Assembly: GCA_004322135.1 (NCBI GenBank)
Contig: SCSG01000048.1
Span: 1-46,218, forward strand
Origin: Burkholderiaceae bacterium
Lineage (GTDB): Bacteria > Pseudomonadota > Gammaproteobacteria > Burkholderiales > Burkholderiaceae_B
Length of the DNA: 46,218 nt
Direction: 5' to 3'
The position numbers were made by a program, and so were the translations under genes. This document shows positions 34,863 to 44,289 of this stretch, in pieces (position 1 is the stretch's first letter; every line of letters starts with the position of its first letter). The notes under the pieces are model-generated. The model searched no databases, had not been told where the DNA came from, and saw only the letters and a program-made list of their open reading frames with translations.

Positions 34863-36035
34863 CTATTGTGGATACATTTGGTAGTTCCCTTCGATGGACG
34901 TCGGGTACTTGCCGCTAGGTGGCTTCGGGAATGGCGTGCATGCCTTGATTCCGGCTTCGACCGCACGGTCGAAGCCGGGTATTCCGGATGATTGTCGAAT
35001 TTCCACCGTCGTGACCGAGTGCTTGTTGGGATCCAGTGTAGCTCTGTATTGTACTGTTGGATTCGGTCCGTTACGGGGCGGAATTGGGTAAACAACTTTT
35101 GGTTCGACGCATTGACGTACCAGCGCGGCGTACCCGCCGTCGCCGCCTCCGCCGCCTTGCTGGTTGCGATCGGCCGTGCCGCCAGAGATGCCCGCCGCGC
35201 CCAACGCCGCGCCGCGCATGGCGGCGCGGATGGCGTCGCGCTTGGCGTTGGCGGCTTTTTCGGCGGCTGCCTTGGCTGCTGCGGCTTCCTTGGCCTTTTT
35301 GTCGGCAGCAGCTTTTTGCGCCGCCTTTTCCGCTGCTTCTTTGGCGGCCTGTTCTTCAGCTTTTTGTTCCGCCTTTTGTTCCGCCGCCTTCTTTTCGGCG
35401 GCTGCTTTCGCCGCTGCAGCTTTTTCGGCGGCCGCCTTGGCCGCTGCGGCCTTTTCTGCCGCCTTTTCGGCGGCGGCTTTTTCCGCTTCTTTCTTGGCCT
35501 CTTCTTTGGCCTTTTGCTCGGCAGCCGCCTTTTCGGCGGCGAGTTTGGCCGCCTTCTCCGCGTCGGCTTTCTGCTTGGCCTGGGCCTTTTGGGCCGCCAA
35601 TTGTTCGGCCTGCTCCTGTTCCTGCTTCTCACGTTCCTTGCGTGCCTTTTCAAGCGCGATCTCGGGGTCGATCGTCGGCTTGGGTTCGGGCTTGGGTGGC
35701 GCAACTGCAGGAGGTGGCGGGGGAGGAGGCGCTACCTTTGGCTGAGGCTCAGGTTGTGGTGTGGGTTGCGGCGCCGGTTGTGGCTTGGGCGGAGGCGTCA
35801 CGGTGGGCGTTGGTTGGGGTTCGGGCGCGGCAGCCGTTGGCGTTGTGCCATTGGCCCACAGCTCTATCTGAACGGGGTTCGGGCTTTTTGGTGCATTTTC
35901 CAGGAACCCGAAAAGCATCAGCAGGAAAATCAGCAGGTGGGCACTCGCCGAATAGATCAGCGCACGACGTTCATCCCGCTGCTCGGGTGTTCGGGTGTGT
36001 GGGGCGGTGGGTTGCCTGGTCTGGGAGCGCTTCAT
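34863..36035 (-). CDS. tolA: cell envelope protein TolA
   Basis: Inner-membrane protein of 390 aa that spans the periplasm and transmits force from TolQR to TolB/Pal. One membrane helix (YSASAHLLIFLLMLFGFLEN) lies near residue 40. A Pro-rich region (about 70-115) is followed by a long Ala/Lys/Glu-rich helix (about 130-275) made of degenerate AAEKAAAEKAA-type repeats. A C-terminal TonB/TolA domain begins near VRQCVEPKVVYPIPP. The repeats give long open frames on the opposite strand that are not genes. Repeat number may vary between strains. Confidence 0.93.
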   Translation of the reverse strand: MKRSQTRQPTAPHTRTPEQRDERRALIYSASAHLLIFLLMLFGFLENAPKSPNPVQIELWANGTTPTAAAPEPQPTPTVTPPPKPQPAPQPTPQPEPQPKVAPPPPPPPAVAPPKPEPKPTIDPEIALEKARKEREKQEQEQAEQLAAQKAQAKQKADAEKAAKLAAEKAAAEQKAKEEAKKEAEKAAAEKAAEKAAAAKAAAEKAAAAKAAAEKKAAEQKAEQKAEEQAAKEAAEKAAQKAAADKKAKEAAAAKAAAEKAANAKRDAIRAAMRGAALGAAGISGGTADRNQQGGGGGDGGYAALVRQCVEPKVVYPIPPRNGPNPTVQYRATLDPNKHSVTTVEIRQSSGIPGFDRAVEAGIKACTPFPKPPSGKYPTSIEGNYQMYPQ

Positions 36036-36083
36036 GGGTTACTGGCGGATTTTCCTGTGGCGAACTGGACAGAGTTGGCCGGC

Positions 36084-36623
36084 CTAGTGTTTTTTGCCGG
36101 ATGTCGTATTGCCCGAGGTTCGGGCTGCCGGCGCTTTCGTGGCGGCCTTTGCTTTGGCGGTGGTGCCAGCCGAACTTGCGTTGCCCGACGCTTCAGTACC
36201 GGACTTCTGGTCCACCAGCAGGCCGAGTCGCGTAATGCCATTGCTGCGTAGCTCGTCCATGACCTTCATGACTTCTTCGTAAGGGACGCGCCCGTCAGCG
36301 GAGATGACGACGGGCGTGTCTGCCGTAAGGTGTGATTGCACTTCGCTGACCAGGTCCTGATTGTCGATTGTCTTGAATTGTGCGCCAGGCATGCGCACGC
36401 GCACGGCGAGGGATTTGTCCTGAGAAATTTGGACTTCGACGGGCGTGGCTGGTACTTCGGCCGCCTGACCAACCGTAGGTAGCTGGATGTTGCCGGGCGT
36501 GATCATTGGTGCTGTGACCATGAAAATGACCAGAAGCACCAGCATGACGTCGATGTACGGTACGACGTTGATGTCGTTGTTAAGGCGGCGTTGGCGGCCG
36601 CCAGAGCCACGGTTTGAGGGCAT
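36084..36623 (-). CDS. tolR: biopolymer transport protein TolR
   Basis: Inner-membrane protein of 179 aa, partner of TolQ in the proton-driven motor. The membrane helix has the proton-relay Asp in NVVPYIDVMLVLLVIFMV. The periplasmic ExbD domain follows (SADGRVPYEEVMKVMDEL). The last 40 residues are Ala/Thr/Lys/Ser-rich and extend beyond the usual 140-aa TolR; their function is unknown. Its ATG overlaps the tolQ stop by one base (TAATG). Confidence 0.93.
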   Translation of the reverse strand: MPSNRGSGGRQRRLNNDINVVPYIDVMLVLLVIFMVTAPMITPGNIQLPTVGQAAEVPATPVEVQISQDKSLAVRVRMPGAQFKTIDNQDLVSEVQSHLTADTPVVISADGRVPYEEVMKVMDELRSNGITRLGLLVDQKSGTEASGNASSAGTTAKAKAATKAPAARTSGNTTSGKKH

Positions 36624-37297
36624 TAGCGGACCTGGCGTTGCAAGATGTTAAGGAATTCGTCTATGAAGCTGTCAAAGCGGATGGACACCCGGTCGATCTG
36701 ATCGGTATAGCGGTTGTAGGCGATGACCGCCGGGATGGCGGCAAACAGTCCGATGGCGGTTGCTATCAGGGCTTCGGCGATGCCTGGGGCGACGGCCGCC
36801 AGCGTGGCCTGCTGCATGCCCGACAGGCCGAGGAATGCGTGCATGATCCCCCAGACCGTGCCAAGCAGGCCGATGTAGGGGCTGACCGAGCCGGCCGTTG
36901 CCAGGAAGTTCAGGTGCGATTCCAGCCCGTCCATTTCGCGCTGGTAGGTTGCCTGCATGGCGCGGCGTGGGCCGTTCAGCAGCGTGTCGCTTGTGCCGTT
37001 GCCACGACGCGCCTTGAGGAATTCGGTCATCCCCGCATCGAAAATGCGCGCCAGTGCGCCGTGCTCGTCGCGACGTGACGCGATTGATTGCTGCAACATG
37101 GATAGATCGCCACCTGCCCAGAAGTCGTCTTCGAAGCGGGTGGTCTGTTCGTAGGTGCGCCGGATAGTCTTGCGTTTGCTGAAGATATAGGCCCAGGACA
37201 AAACCGAGATGCTTAACAGCACGAGCAACACGAGCTGCACTGGAAAGCTGGCGTGAACTATTAAAGAGAGCAACGATATGTCGCTGGATGCTTGCAT
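36623..37297 (-). CDS. tolQ: Tol-Pal system protein TolQ
   Basis: Inner-membrane protein of 224 aa and stator of the Tol motor. Three membrane helices are visible: LIVHASFPVQLVLLVLLSIS near the start, YIGLLGTVWGIMHAF near 145, and IGLFAAIPAVIAYNRY near 185. The conserved APGIAEALIATAIGLFAAIP identifies the TolQ/ExbB/MotA family. The ATG at 37297 begins MQASSDISLL; residues upstream do not match. It follows ybgC by 2 bp. Confidence 0.94.
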   Translation of the reverse strand: MQASSDISLLSLIVHASFPVQLVLLVLLSISVLSWAYIFSKRKTIRRTYEQTTRFEDDFWAGGDLSMLQQSIASRRDEHGALARIFDAGMTEFLKARRGNGTSDTLLNGPRRAMQATYQREMDGLESHLNFLATAGSVSPYIGLLGTVWGIMHAFLGLSGMQQATLAAVAPGIAEALIATAIGLFAAIPAVIAYNRYTDQIDRVSIRFDSFIDEFLNILQRQVR

Positions 37298-37299
37298 GA

Positions 37300-37725
37300 T
37301 TAGCTTTGAACCTTTTCCAGGAGAGTTCTGATTTCTTGAGGCAATGCCGCGGGCCGGAACGTAAGTGTGTCCACGCAGCATATTTGGATGGAGCTTTCAC
37401 ACAGCAGTTCCCCGCCAAGCTCGGCCCATTGTTTGAAATCGACGGAGGCGCGCCCCAGGCGTGTGATGCCACTGCGTATTGTAATCAGGTCATCCAGTCT
37501 GGCTGGCTTGTAATATTGGATGTCAGCCCCTTTGACTACAAACATGCGATGTTCGCGTTTGGCCAGTTCGGACTGATTCACACCCAGGCGGCGCAACCAT
37601 TCTGTGCGGCCCCGTTCAAAGAATTTCAGGTAGTTGGCATAAAACACGACGCCTGCCGTGTCGGTGTCTTCGTAATATACGCGGATATCCAGGGAGGAAG
37701 GAGAATCGGGCGTTTCGGTTGACAT
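37300..37725 (-). CDS. ybgC: acyl-CoA thioesterase YbgC
   Basis: Hot-dog-fold thioesterase of about 141 aa, first gene of the tol-pal cluster. RVYYEDTDTAGVVFYANYLKF contains the catalytic Asp-Thr-Asp region, and FFERGRTEWLRRLG follows. It cleaves acyl-CoA or acyl-ACP and is found with Tol-Pal genes in most proteobacteria, although the mechanistic link is unclear. The ATG at 37725 is chosen because the extra upstream codons are not conserved. Confidence 0.92.
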   Translation of the reverse strand: MSTETPDSPSSLDIRVYYEDTDTAGVVFYANYLKFFERGRTEWLRRLGVNQSELAKREHRMFVVKGADIQYYKPARLDDLITIRSGITRLGRASVDFKQWAELGGELLCESSIQICCVDTLTFRPAALPQEIRTLLEKVQS

Positions 37726-37831
37726 GAGATTCGTTAGACAGTGTGACAAGCCCGGCAACGTCGTCGTCGGGCTCCGGGCACATGATAATCCTTTCTGATT
37801 CCGTCAGTCGTGAATCAGCGCCCAGTGTAAT

Positions 37832-39568
37832 TCAGCGCAATGTTTTCAGTTGTTCCAAGACATGGGCCGGCGCGGCGTCGATCGGCACGTTGGCGGACAG
37901 ACCAGAGCGGCGCTGTTGGACTTCGATGATGCCATCTTTCAGGCCGCGATCGCCTACGGTAATCCGCAGCGGCACGCCGATCAGTTCCCAGTCGGCGAAC
38001 ATAATGCCGGGCCGTGTGTCCCGGTCGTCCAGAATCACGTCGACGCCTTCGGCCTGAAGTTGTGTATAAATTTTTTCGGACGCGTTACGTACGGTTTCGC
38101 TCTTGTAAAAGCTCATGGGGCAAATCACGACTTCGAACGGGGCGATGGCTTTGGGCCAGATAATGCCCTTGTTGTCGTGGTTTTGCTCGATGGCGGCAGC
38201 CGAGACCCGGCTGATGCCTATGCCGTAGCAGCCCATCTGCATGACCGTGGGCTTGCCGTCGGTTTCGAGATAGGTGGCTTGCAGCGCCTTCGAGTATTTG
38301 TCGCCCAGGAAAAACACATGCCCCACCTCGATACCACGCTGGATGGCCAGTTGCCCGCCTTCGGGGTCAGGGTCGCCGGCAACCACGTTGCGCAAATCGG
38401 CCACGGTAGGCTCGGGCATGTCGCGACCCCAGTTGGCGCCCGTAAAATGAAAGCCTTCCGCGTTGGCGCCGCAGATGAAATTGCTCATGTTGATGACGGT
38501 TGTGTCGGCGATGATGGTAACGGGCTCCAGTGGCTTGATCGGGCCCAGATAGCCAGGGACGCAGCCAAAGGCGCGCGCGATCTCGGCCTCGGTTGCTGGC
38601 CGGTACCCATGATCCAGGCCGGGCAGTTTGCCTGCCTTGACTTCGTTGAGTTCGTGGTCGCCGCGCACCAGCAGCATCCACAGGGCGGGTTGTGCAGCGT
38701 TGTCGGTGGGCTCGGTCGCCAGTACGATGGACTTGACCGTGTCCGACAAGGGCCGCTGCAGTAACTCGGCGACAGCTTCACATTTTTGCGTGCCCGGTGT
38801 GGCGACTTTGGCGAGGTCTTCCGTTGCTGCGCCGCGATTTGGAATGAGGCAAGGGGCTGCAGCCAGTTCGATGTTGGCGGCATATTGCGAGTCGGGGTTG
38901 TAGACGATCAGATCTTCGCCTGTGTCGGCAATAACCTGGAACTCGTGGCTGCGTGAACCGCCAATCGAGCCCGTGTCGGCAGCGACGGCGCGAAACTCCA
39001 GGCCAAGGCGGGTGAAGATGCGCGTGTAGGCCGCGTGCATGATGTCGTAGCTGGCTTGAGCCGACTCTACGTTACGGTCGAACGAATAGGCGTCCTTCAT
39101 GGTGAATTCGCGCCCGCGCATCAGGCCGAACCGCGGGCGGCGCTCGTCGCGGAATTTGGTCTGAATATGGTAGAAATTCACGGGGAGCTGGCGCCAGCTG
39201 TGGATTTCGTTGCGGACGATGTCGGTGATGACTTCTTCCGACGTAGGTTGCAGCACGAAGTCGCGTTGGTGGCGGTCCTTGATGCGCAACAGTTCGGCGC
39301 CATATTTTTCCCAGCGACCAGACTCCATCCATAGCTCCGCAGGCTGCACGACCGGCATCAATAGTTCAATGGCGCCGGCGGCGTCCATTTCTTGCCGGAC
39401 GATGTTTTCGATCTTGCGCAGCACCCGCAAGCCCAAAGGCATGTAGGTGTATATGCCTCCAGCTATCTTGCGGATCATCCCCGCCCGCGTCATGAGCTGG
39501 TGGCTTGCCACCTCGGCTTCGGCAGGAGCTTCTTTGAGGGTGTTGATGTGATACTTTGATGCGCGCAT
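37832..39568 (-). CDS. proS: prolyl-tRNA synthetase
   Basis: Class II aminoacyl-tRNA synthetase of 578 aa that charges tRNA-Pro. Motif 1 and motif 2 regions appear as [20 protein letters not shown] and [18 protein letters not shown] (the ATP-binding loop). A large editing insertion lies between about 225 and 400. Motif 3 appears as [12 protein letters not shown] and the anticodon-binding domain as [20 protein letters not shown]. This is the bacterial form with the insertion domain. It is divergent from rppH across 71 bp. Confidence 0.96.
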   Translation of the reverse strand: MRASKYHINTLKEAPAEAEVASHQLMTRAGMIRKIAGGIYTYMPLGLRVLRKIENIVRQEMDAAGAIELLMPVVQPAELWMESGRWEKYGAELLRIKDRHQRDFVLQPTSEEVITDIVRNEIHSWRQLPVNFYHIQTKFRDERRPRFGLMRGREFTMKDAYSFDRNVESAQASYDIMHAAYTRIFTRLGLEFRAVAADTGSIGGSRSHEFQVIADTGEDLIVYNPDSQYAANIELAAAPCLIPNRGAATEDLAKVATPGTQKCEAVAELLQRPLSDTVKSIVLATEPTDNAAQPALWMLLVRGDHELNEVKAGKLPGLDHGYRPATEAEIARAFGCVPGYLGPIKPLEPVTIIADTTVINMSNFICGANAEGFHFTGANWGRDMPEPTVADLRNVVAGDPDPEGGQLAIQRGIEVGHVFFLGDKYSKALQATYLETDGKPTVMQMGCYGIGISRVSAAAIEQNHDNKGIIWPKAIAPFEVVICPMSFYKSETVRNASEKIYTQLQAEGVDVILDDRDTRPGIMFADWELIGVPLRITVGDRGLKDGIIEVQQRRSGLSANVPIDAAPAHVLEQLKTLR

Positions 39569-39639
39569 GGTAGGCTTTCCGGACAGGTACGTATAATTGG
39601 ATGTAATTGTATAAAACTCGTTATAGAGGTGGTGTGGCC
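39569..39639. promoter_or_regulatory. divergent promoter region proS/rppH
   Basis: A 71-bp AT-rich gap between the divergent proS and rppH genes. TATAAT (39592-39597) is a good -10 box reading toward rppH, but no clear -35 is spaced correctly. AGAGGTGG (39625-39632) is the rppH ribosome site. Both promoters probably overlap here. Confidence 0.5.
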
Positions 39640-40206
39640 ATGTTAGATCGCGAAGGCTACCGCCCTAATGTCGGCATTATCCTGGTAAACCACAAAAGCG
39701 AGGTTTTTTGGGGTAAGCGCATTCGGGAACACGCTTGGCAATTCCCGCAAGGTGGCATCAAGTTTGGCGAAAGTCCTGTCCAGGCGATGTACCGTGAACT
39801 GCACGAAGAAGTCGGCTTGCTGCCCGAGCACGTGCGCATACTGGGGCGTACTCGCGACTGGTTGCGCTATGACGTGCCCGATGATTTTATTCGGCGCGAT
39901 TCGCGCGGCTTGTACAAGGGACAAAAGCAAATCTGGTTCCTGTTGAGACTTGTGGGCCGTGATTCGAATGTGTGTCTGCGGGCCACTCATCACCCCGAGT
40001 TCGATGCCTGGCGCTGGAATCACTATTGGGTTCCGCTTGATGCGGTCATCGAGTTCAAGCGTGAAGTCTACACCCTGGCGCTCAACGAACTGGCTGCAGT
40101 GCTGTTCAAGCGCGGCCAGGATGTCCGGTATCTGCGTCATCGTTCGCAAGGGCAGCGTGGCGGCACATCAAGTGGCAAAGAACAGCCGCCAACGGCCGGA
40201 AGCTAA
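39640..40206 (+). CDS. rppH: RNA pyrophosphohydrolase RppH
   Basis: Nudix hydrolase of about 188 aa that removes pyrophosphate from the 5' end of mRNA and so starts decay. The Nudix box is [20 protein letters not shown] followed by VGL, near residue 40-62. [15 protein letters not shown] and WQFPQGG at the N-terminus are the RppH hallmark. AGAGGTGG precedes the ATG at 39640. The C-terminal 25 residues are basic and low in complexity. Confidence 0.94.
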   Translation: MLDREGYRPNVGIILVNHKSEVFWGKRIREHAWQFPQGGIKFGESPVQAMYRELHEEVGLLPEHVRILGRTRDWLRYDVPDDFIRRDSRGLYKGQKQIWFLLRLVGRDSNVCLRATHHPEFDAWRWNHYWVPLDAVIEFKREVYTLALNELAAVLFKRGQDVRYLRHRSQGQRGGTSSGKEQPPTAGS

Positions 40207-40249
40207 CCTTGTCGTCGATCGCGCTGTCCGGCGAAACTGGCTGATGGGA

Positions 40250-41158
40250 CTATTTGCCGGTTAGCCGAGTTATCAGCGCCGAAGTATCCCAGCGGCCGCC
40301 TCCCATCTGCTGGACATCGGCGTAAAACTGATCCACCAGCGCCGTGACGGGAACACGCGCCCCGTTGTTCCTGGCCTCGTTTAGCACCAGTCCCAGATCT
40401 TTGCGCATCCAGTCCACGGCGAATCCGAAATCGAATTTGCCGTCCACCATGGTGGCCCCGCGATTGTCCATCTGCCAGCTTTGCGCCGCGCCTTTGCCGA
40501 TGACTTCAAGCACTCGCTTCATATCCAGGCCAGCAGCTGCGCCGAACGCGATGGCCTCGGACAGCCCTTGCATCAGTCCCGCGATGCATGTCTGGTTGAC
40601 CATTTTGCACAGTTGCCCGCTGCCCGATTCACCCAGCAGCGTTACCGCTTGCGCAAACGCGTGCGCCACGGGTTCCATCGTTGCGAAGTGTTCCGTGTTG
40701 CCGCCGCACATGACGGTGAGCTTGCCGTTGACGGCGCCTGCCTGGCCACCCGAAACGGGGGCGTCGACAAAACCGGTCTGCCGAGCTTTTGCAATGGCAT
40801 GCAGCTCGCGCGCGACCTGGGCCGACGCCGTCGTGTGATCCACGAACAGCGAGCCTGGCACCATGCCCGCCAGTGCACCGTTCTCGCCCAGGACTACGCT
40901 GCGCAGATCGTCGTCGTTGCCCACGCAGCTGAATACAATGTGCGCTCCGTGCGCCGCTTGTCGTGGTGTGGCCGCGGATTTTCCGCCGAACTCTTTGATC
41001 CATGCCGCGGCTTTACTGGCGGTCCGGTTGTAGACCGTGACGCGATGCCCTGCCGTGCTGAGGTGTCCCGCCATCGGATAGCCCATTACGCCGAGTCCCA
41101 GAAATGCGACATCCAGCGCCGGTGTGGGCAAGTATTTTTTTGCGGTGATGGATGGCAT
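40250..41158 (-). CDS. NAD(P)-dependent beta-hydroxyacid dehydrogenase (HIBADH/tartronate semialdehyde reductase family)
   Basis: A 302-aa enzyme of the 3-hydroxyisobutyrate dehydrogenase family. The NAD fold begins VAFLGLGVMGYPMAGHL near residue 12. The substrate motif DAPVSGGQAGAVNGKL is near 125 and the catalytic Lys is in GSGQLCKMVNQTCIAG near 175. Members reduce tartronate or succinate semialdehyde, or oxidise 3-hydroxyisobutyrate; which one applies is not clear. The ATG at 41158 is favoured over an upstream in-frame codon at 41209. It is convergent with rppH. Confidence 0.9.
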   Translation of the reverse strand: MPSITAKKYLPTPALDVAFLGLGVMGYPMAGHLSTAGHRVTVYNRTASKAAAWIKEFGGKSAATPRQAAHGAHIVFSCVGNDDDLRSVVLGENGALAGMVPGSLFVDHTTASAQVARELHAIAKARQTGFVDAPVSGGQAGAVNGKLTVMCGGNTEHFATMEPVAHAFAQAVTLLGESGSGQLCKMVNQTCIAGLMQGLSEAIAFGAAAGLDMKRVLEVIGKGAAQSWQMDNRGATMVDGKFDFGFAVDWMRKDLGLVLNEARNNGARVPVTALVDQFYADVQQMGGGRWDTSALITRLTGK

Positions 41159-41368
41159 TAGGGGGTCTCCTGGGTGGGTTCGTCGGCAGAGTTTCTTCGG
41201 CGGGAGCATGCGTGAGTGCTGCCGTCACGCTACCAAATATAGCTGAATGGACCACGGGCTGCTGTCATGGCGGTGGTGGTCGTGTTTTAATAGCACTTTC
41301 GTTTCCTGTTCAACTTTTGACTTGCTTCCACTTTCCAGGCGGCAGGCGGATGGTTTACGATAACGCCC

Positions 41369-41806
41369 ATGTTGCAAGATCTTGATATTCTCGCTGCCCG
41401 CGTTGGGCAAATAGTGCAGCTTACACGTCAGCTTCAGGCTGACCGCAGTACGCTGCAATCGCGGCTTGCCGGTGTGGAACGGGAACGCGACGAGTTGCGC
41501 GAGCAGCTTGCTCGCCAGAAGGACGAACACAAATCCATGTCCGAGCGTCTTGTCGAACACGACAACGAAGTCGACGCCGCGCGTGCTCAGGCCGAAGCCT
41601 CGCTTGCTGCTTTGCGTGCCCAGGCCGAGTCCGCCGAAGCGGCATTGCGTGATGAAATAGCGCGTCATCGGGCCGATGGTGAAAAGGCCATTCACAATCT
41701 GCAGGCTAGCCAGTCAGAATGCGCCCGTTTGCGCGCTGCGGCGGGGGCGGCCCGCGATCGCCTCAATGCCATACTAGAGCGTCTGCCAGGCGCGCCACAG
41801 GAGTAA
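41369..41806 (+). CDS. coiled-coil protein upstream of zapA (ZapB-like)
   Basis: A 145-aa protein, almost entirely coiled coil: a heptad-like pattern rich in Leu, Ala, Glu, Arg and Gln runs from DLDILAARVGQIVQLTRQL to the end, with no signal or membrane segment. Small coiled-coil genes are found directly before zapA in many proteobacteria and are thought to be cell-division Z-ring partners. Position and sequence type fit that, but it is longer than E. coli ZapB (about 80 aa) and I do not claim the same name. It is 4 bp before zapA. Confidence 0.78.
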   Translation: MLQDLDILAARVGQIVQLTRQLQADRSTLQSRLAGVERERDELREQLARQKDEHKSMSERLVEHDNEVDAARAQAEASLAALRAQAESAEAALRDEIARHRADGEKAIHNLQASQSECARLRAAAGAARDRLNAILERLPGAPQE

Positions 41807-41810
41807 TGCC

Positions 41811-42122
41811 ATGGAACGCGTTGACGTGTCCATTTTGGGGCGGGACTATTCCCTGGCCTGCGATCCTGCCGAGAAGGAAGCGCTGCTCGCTGCTGTGCGC
41901 TTTGTCGATCAGAGAATGGTGGGTGTGAAGGGCGCTGGAAAAGTTGCCAGCAACGAGCGCATTGCAGTCATGGCTTCCATTCAGATCGCTTCCGAATTGC
42001 TTGCCATGCGTGCGCCTGACGGTCCACTGAGCAACGTGGCGGTGGGCGATTTCAAACGTAAAATCGACGACATGAATAGCCTGCTCGATCAGGTCATGGG
42101 GGCCGCCGCTCCCACCAAATAA
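41811..42122 (+). CDS. zapA: cell division protein ZapA
   Basis: A 103-aa protein that cross-links FtsZ filaments and stabilises the Z-ring. The N-terminal globular part VDVSILGRDYSLACDPAEKEAL and the C-terminal helix IAVMASIQIASELLAM are typical. It follows the coiled-coil gene with 4 bp between them. The 6S RNA gene begins directly downstream, which is the classical zapA-ssrS arrangement. Confidence 0.92.
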   Translation: MERVDVSILGRDYSLACDPAEKEALLAAVRFVDQRMVGVKGAGKVASNERIAVMASIQIASELLAMRAPDGPLSNVAVGDFKRKIDDMNSLLDQVMGAAAPTK

Positions 42123-42144
42123 GCAGATTTAGTAACCCAATATT

Positions 42145-42352
42145 TGTTGCGCTGTCGTGAAGGTCGGCGTAGCCTAAGCCTTAGTCCCTGCAGTGTTCGT
42201 GACATGACCATACATTCCTTGAACCAATGCTATGGCATTCGGGTTGCCGGATTGACAAGTAGGCGTGAACACCTCTTTTGGTGATCCCGAAGCTTGACTG
42301 ATGGCGACCAACCTTGAACTCCGGTTCCAGGATGCCGGTCTAGACGGCACAG
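42145..42352 (+). ncRNA. ssrS: 6S RNA
   Basis: Global regulator that mimics an open promoter and binds sigma-70 RNA polymerase in stationary phase. It lies immediately after zapA, its usual place. CCTTGAAC, loop TCC, GGTTCCAGG at 42312-42331 matches the hairpin of the central region of E. coli 6S RNA (CCTTGAACCAAGGGTTCAAGG-like). The ends can close: the GCTGTC region near 42151 pairs with GACGGC near 42343, and GTGTTC (42193-42198) pairs with GAACAC (42266-42271). The ends given are estimates. A strong terminator follows. No protein fits this 296-bp stretch. Confidence 0.85.
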
Positions 42353-42367
42353 GTGGGGCATTTTTCC

Positions 42368-42404
42368 AAAAAGCTCGTCGTGGTTTACGACGAGCTTTTT
42401 TTCT
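42368..42404 (+). terminator. rho-independent terminator after 6S RNA
   Basis: AAAAAGCTCGTCG (42368-42380), loop TGGTTTA, then CGACGAGCTTTTTTT. The stem is perfect and ends in a T-run. Because of the A-run it could also terminate in the opposite direction. It sits 15 bp before the SIMPL-domain gene. Confidence 0.92.
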
Positions 42405-42418
42405 TACAGGAGAGCGAA

Positions 42419-43315
42419 ATGAATTCCACTTGCGCATATGACGGTGCCCAGTGTTCCATCACTCAAACTGGTGCGGGGATAAGTACGACGACTCTTGCCT
42501 ATGCAGGTCAAGAAGGCGGGTGCCCCGTTGTTCAGGCTGGTGTCGGTACGGGCAAAATGGGCTTCACACGTGCAAGTATCGGGCGGCTACGGAACTGGGT
42601 CGGGCTGGTGTGCCTGGCCGTGATTGCAGCGCCGGCACTTGCGCAGGTGCAACCTGTGTCCGCGGGCGCACCGCAGCGGGAGGCGGAACATGCGTGGCCT
42701 CAGGCCACGCTTAGTGCCGAGGCTTCCGCGGTTGTTGCGCAGGACACTGTCAAGATCACTCTGGCGACAGAGCTTACGGATGCTTCACAGGCCAAGGTTT
42801 CTGCGGAACTTGGGGCGACATTGAACGAGGTCATGAAACGGGCCAAGGCCGATGCGGCTCCGGGGGTCAAGGTGTACAGCGGCAACTACAGCCTGTATCC
42901 AACTACCGACAAGAATGGCAAGATCGCCTCCTGGCGTGGTCGCGCCGAGGTGATTCTGGAATCCAATGATTTCGCGGTGGCCTCGAAGTTGGCCAGCAAG
43001 CTGGATGATCGCGCACCCATAGCCAGCCTGGCGTTTTCAGTGTCGCGCGATGCGCGCGCCAAAGCTGAACAGGGTCTCCTGGCGCAGGCCGTCAAATCGT
43101 TCCAGTCAAAGGCCCTGGCACTGACACACGCCTTTGACTTTTCGACATACACGTTGCGCAGCGTTGAACTGGGCGGTTTGGGCGTGCAGCCCTATCAACC
43201 TGTGCCGCGCATGATGGCCATGGCTGCCGATAAGGTGGCGGTCCCGCTCGAAGGCGGGACTGAGAGAGTCACGGTGTCGGTGCGTGGTTCGATCTTCCTG
43301 CAAGGAAAAAAATAA
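42419..43315 (+). CDS. SIMPL (DUF541) domain periplasmic protein
   Basis: Exported protein with the SIMPL/DUF541 domain: [23 protein letters not shown] is the usual opening, and [14 protein letters not shown] lies near the C-terminus. The family (E. coli YggE and relatives) is linked to stress and outer-membrane functions, but its activity is unknown. There are two plausible starts. The ATG at 42419 has an ideal AGGAGA ribosome site. The ATG at 42557 starts a better signal peptide ([18 protein letters not shown], cleaved after APALA). The longer form would put 46 extra residues before the signal. The 3' end overlaps lgt by 47 bp on the other strand. Confidence 0.82.
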   Translation: MNSTCAYDGAQCSITQTGAGISTTTLAYAGQEGGCPVVQAGVGTGKMGFTRASIGRLRNWVGLVCLAVIAAPALAQVQPVSAGAPQREAEHAWPQATLSAEASAVVAQDTVKITLATELTDASQAKVSAELGATLNEVMKRAKADAAPGVKVYSGNYSLYPTTDKNGKIASWRGRAEVILESNDFAVASKLASKLDDRAPIASLAFSVSRDARAKAEQGLLAQAVKSFQSKALALTHAFDFSTYTLRSVELGGLGVQPYQPVPRMMAMAADKVAVPLEGGTERVTVSVRGSIFLQGKK

Positions 43316-44060
43316 GCACACCGATCACGATCATGGGCAGCGACAATAGCTGACCCATTGAAAGTCCAAAGGTCAAAAGGCCCAGGAAGGCGTCGGGCTC
43401 GCGCGTGAATTCCACCAGAAACCTGAATATGCCGTATCCCATGAAAAATACGGCAGTCACCTGACCTCTTGGCCTGGGTTTGCTGGCAAACCACCATAGA
43501 ATGGCGAACAGGGCGAATCCTTCGAGGCCCATTTCGTACAACTGGGATGGATGCCTTGGTATGTTGCCTGCTTCTGGGAAAATCATGCCCCAGGGTAGTG
43601 TCGTGGGGCGACCCCAAAGTTCGCCGTTAATGAAATTTCCGAATCGGCCTGCCGCCAGACCCAGTGGGATAAGTGGAGCGACGAAGTCGCCGATTTCAAG
43701 GAGGCGGTGGTTTGTCTTGCGGGCAAACAGCAGTAGCACGACCGTCACGCCGATCAGCCCGCCGTGGAAGGACATGCCGCCCTGCCATAGGTAAAAAATT
43801 TCCAGCGGATGGGCAAAATATTGTGAAGGCTGATAGAACAGGACATAGCCTAACCGCCCGCCTATCACGACCCCCAGCACGCTGTAGAAAAGCAGGTCCT
43901 CCAGTTGGGGTAGTGTGAGGTCGGTCTTGCCGTGCCGAATGCGCCATCGGCCAAGCACCCATACCAATGCGAACGCCAGAAGATACATAAGACCGTACCA
44001 GTGAACGGCTACGGGGCCGATCTGTACGGCCACAGGATCAAACTTTGGATACGGAAGCAT
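43269..44060 (-). CDS. lgt: prolipoprotein diacylglyceryl transferase Lgt
   Basis: Essential inner-membrane enzyme of 263 aa with about seven membrane segments that lipidates the Cys of prolipoproteins, including Pal. The Lgt signature [13 protein letters not shown] lies near residue 140, and HGGLIGV near 98 carries an essential His. Its stop lies 47 bp inside the convergent SIMPL-domain gene. It is preceded by a 229-bp gap without features I can support. Confidence 0.95.
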   Translation of the reverse strand: MLPYPKFDPVAVQIGPVAVHWYGLMYLLAFALVWVLGRWRIRHGKTDLTLPQLEDLLFYSVLGVVIGGRLGYVLFYQPSQYFAHPLEIFYLWQGGMSFHGGLIGVTVVLLLFARKTNHRLLEIGDFVAPLIPLGLAAGRFGNFINGELWGRPTTLPWGMIFPEAGNIPRHPSQLYEMGLEGFALFAILWWFASKPRPRGQVTAVFFMGYGIFRFLVEFTREPDAFLGLLTFGLSMGQLLSLPMIVIGVLIFFLAGRSNHAPTP

Positions 44061-44289
44061 AATTTTTTGTATGGGCTGTCTTTATGTTAGTGGTACTGGA
44101 TAAACCTTTATGTGCCGCGCGGGCTTTCAACGGCCTTGCCACGGCGCAACTACATAATTACACGTCGGCGCGGCTTTGCAACTGCGTGCGCGGAACTGCG
44201 CTTTGTGGGCGCGATCACCCGTTGGCGCTTGATGGGGGTTCTGGCCGATAATACGCCATTGTCCTGAATTCTATCTGTGCGGGGTTGTT

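Noticed and set aside
34992-36251. Long plus-strand open frames opposite tolA and tolR
   Set aside because: They are mirror images of the Ala/Lys repeat region of tolA. The repeat codons avoid stops on the opposite strand, and the predicted proteins have improbable composition.
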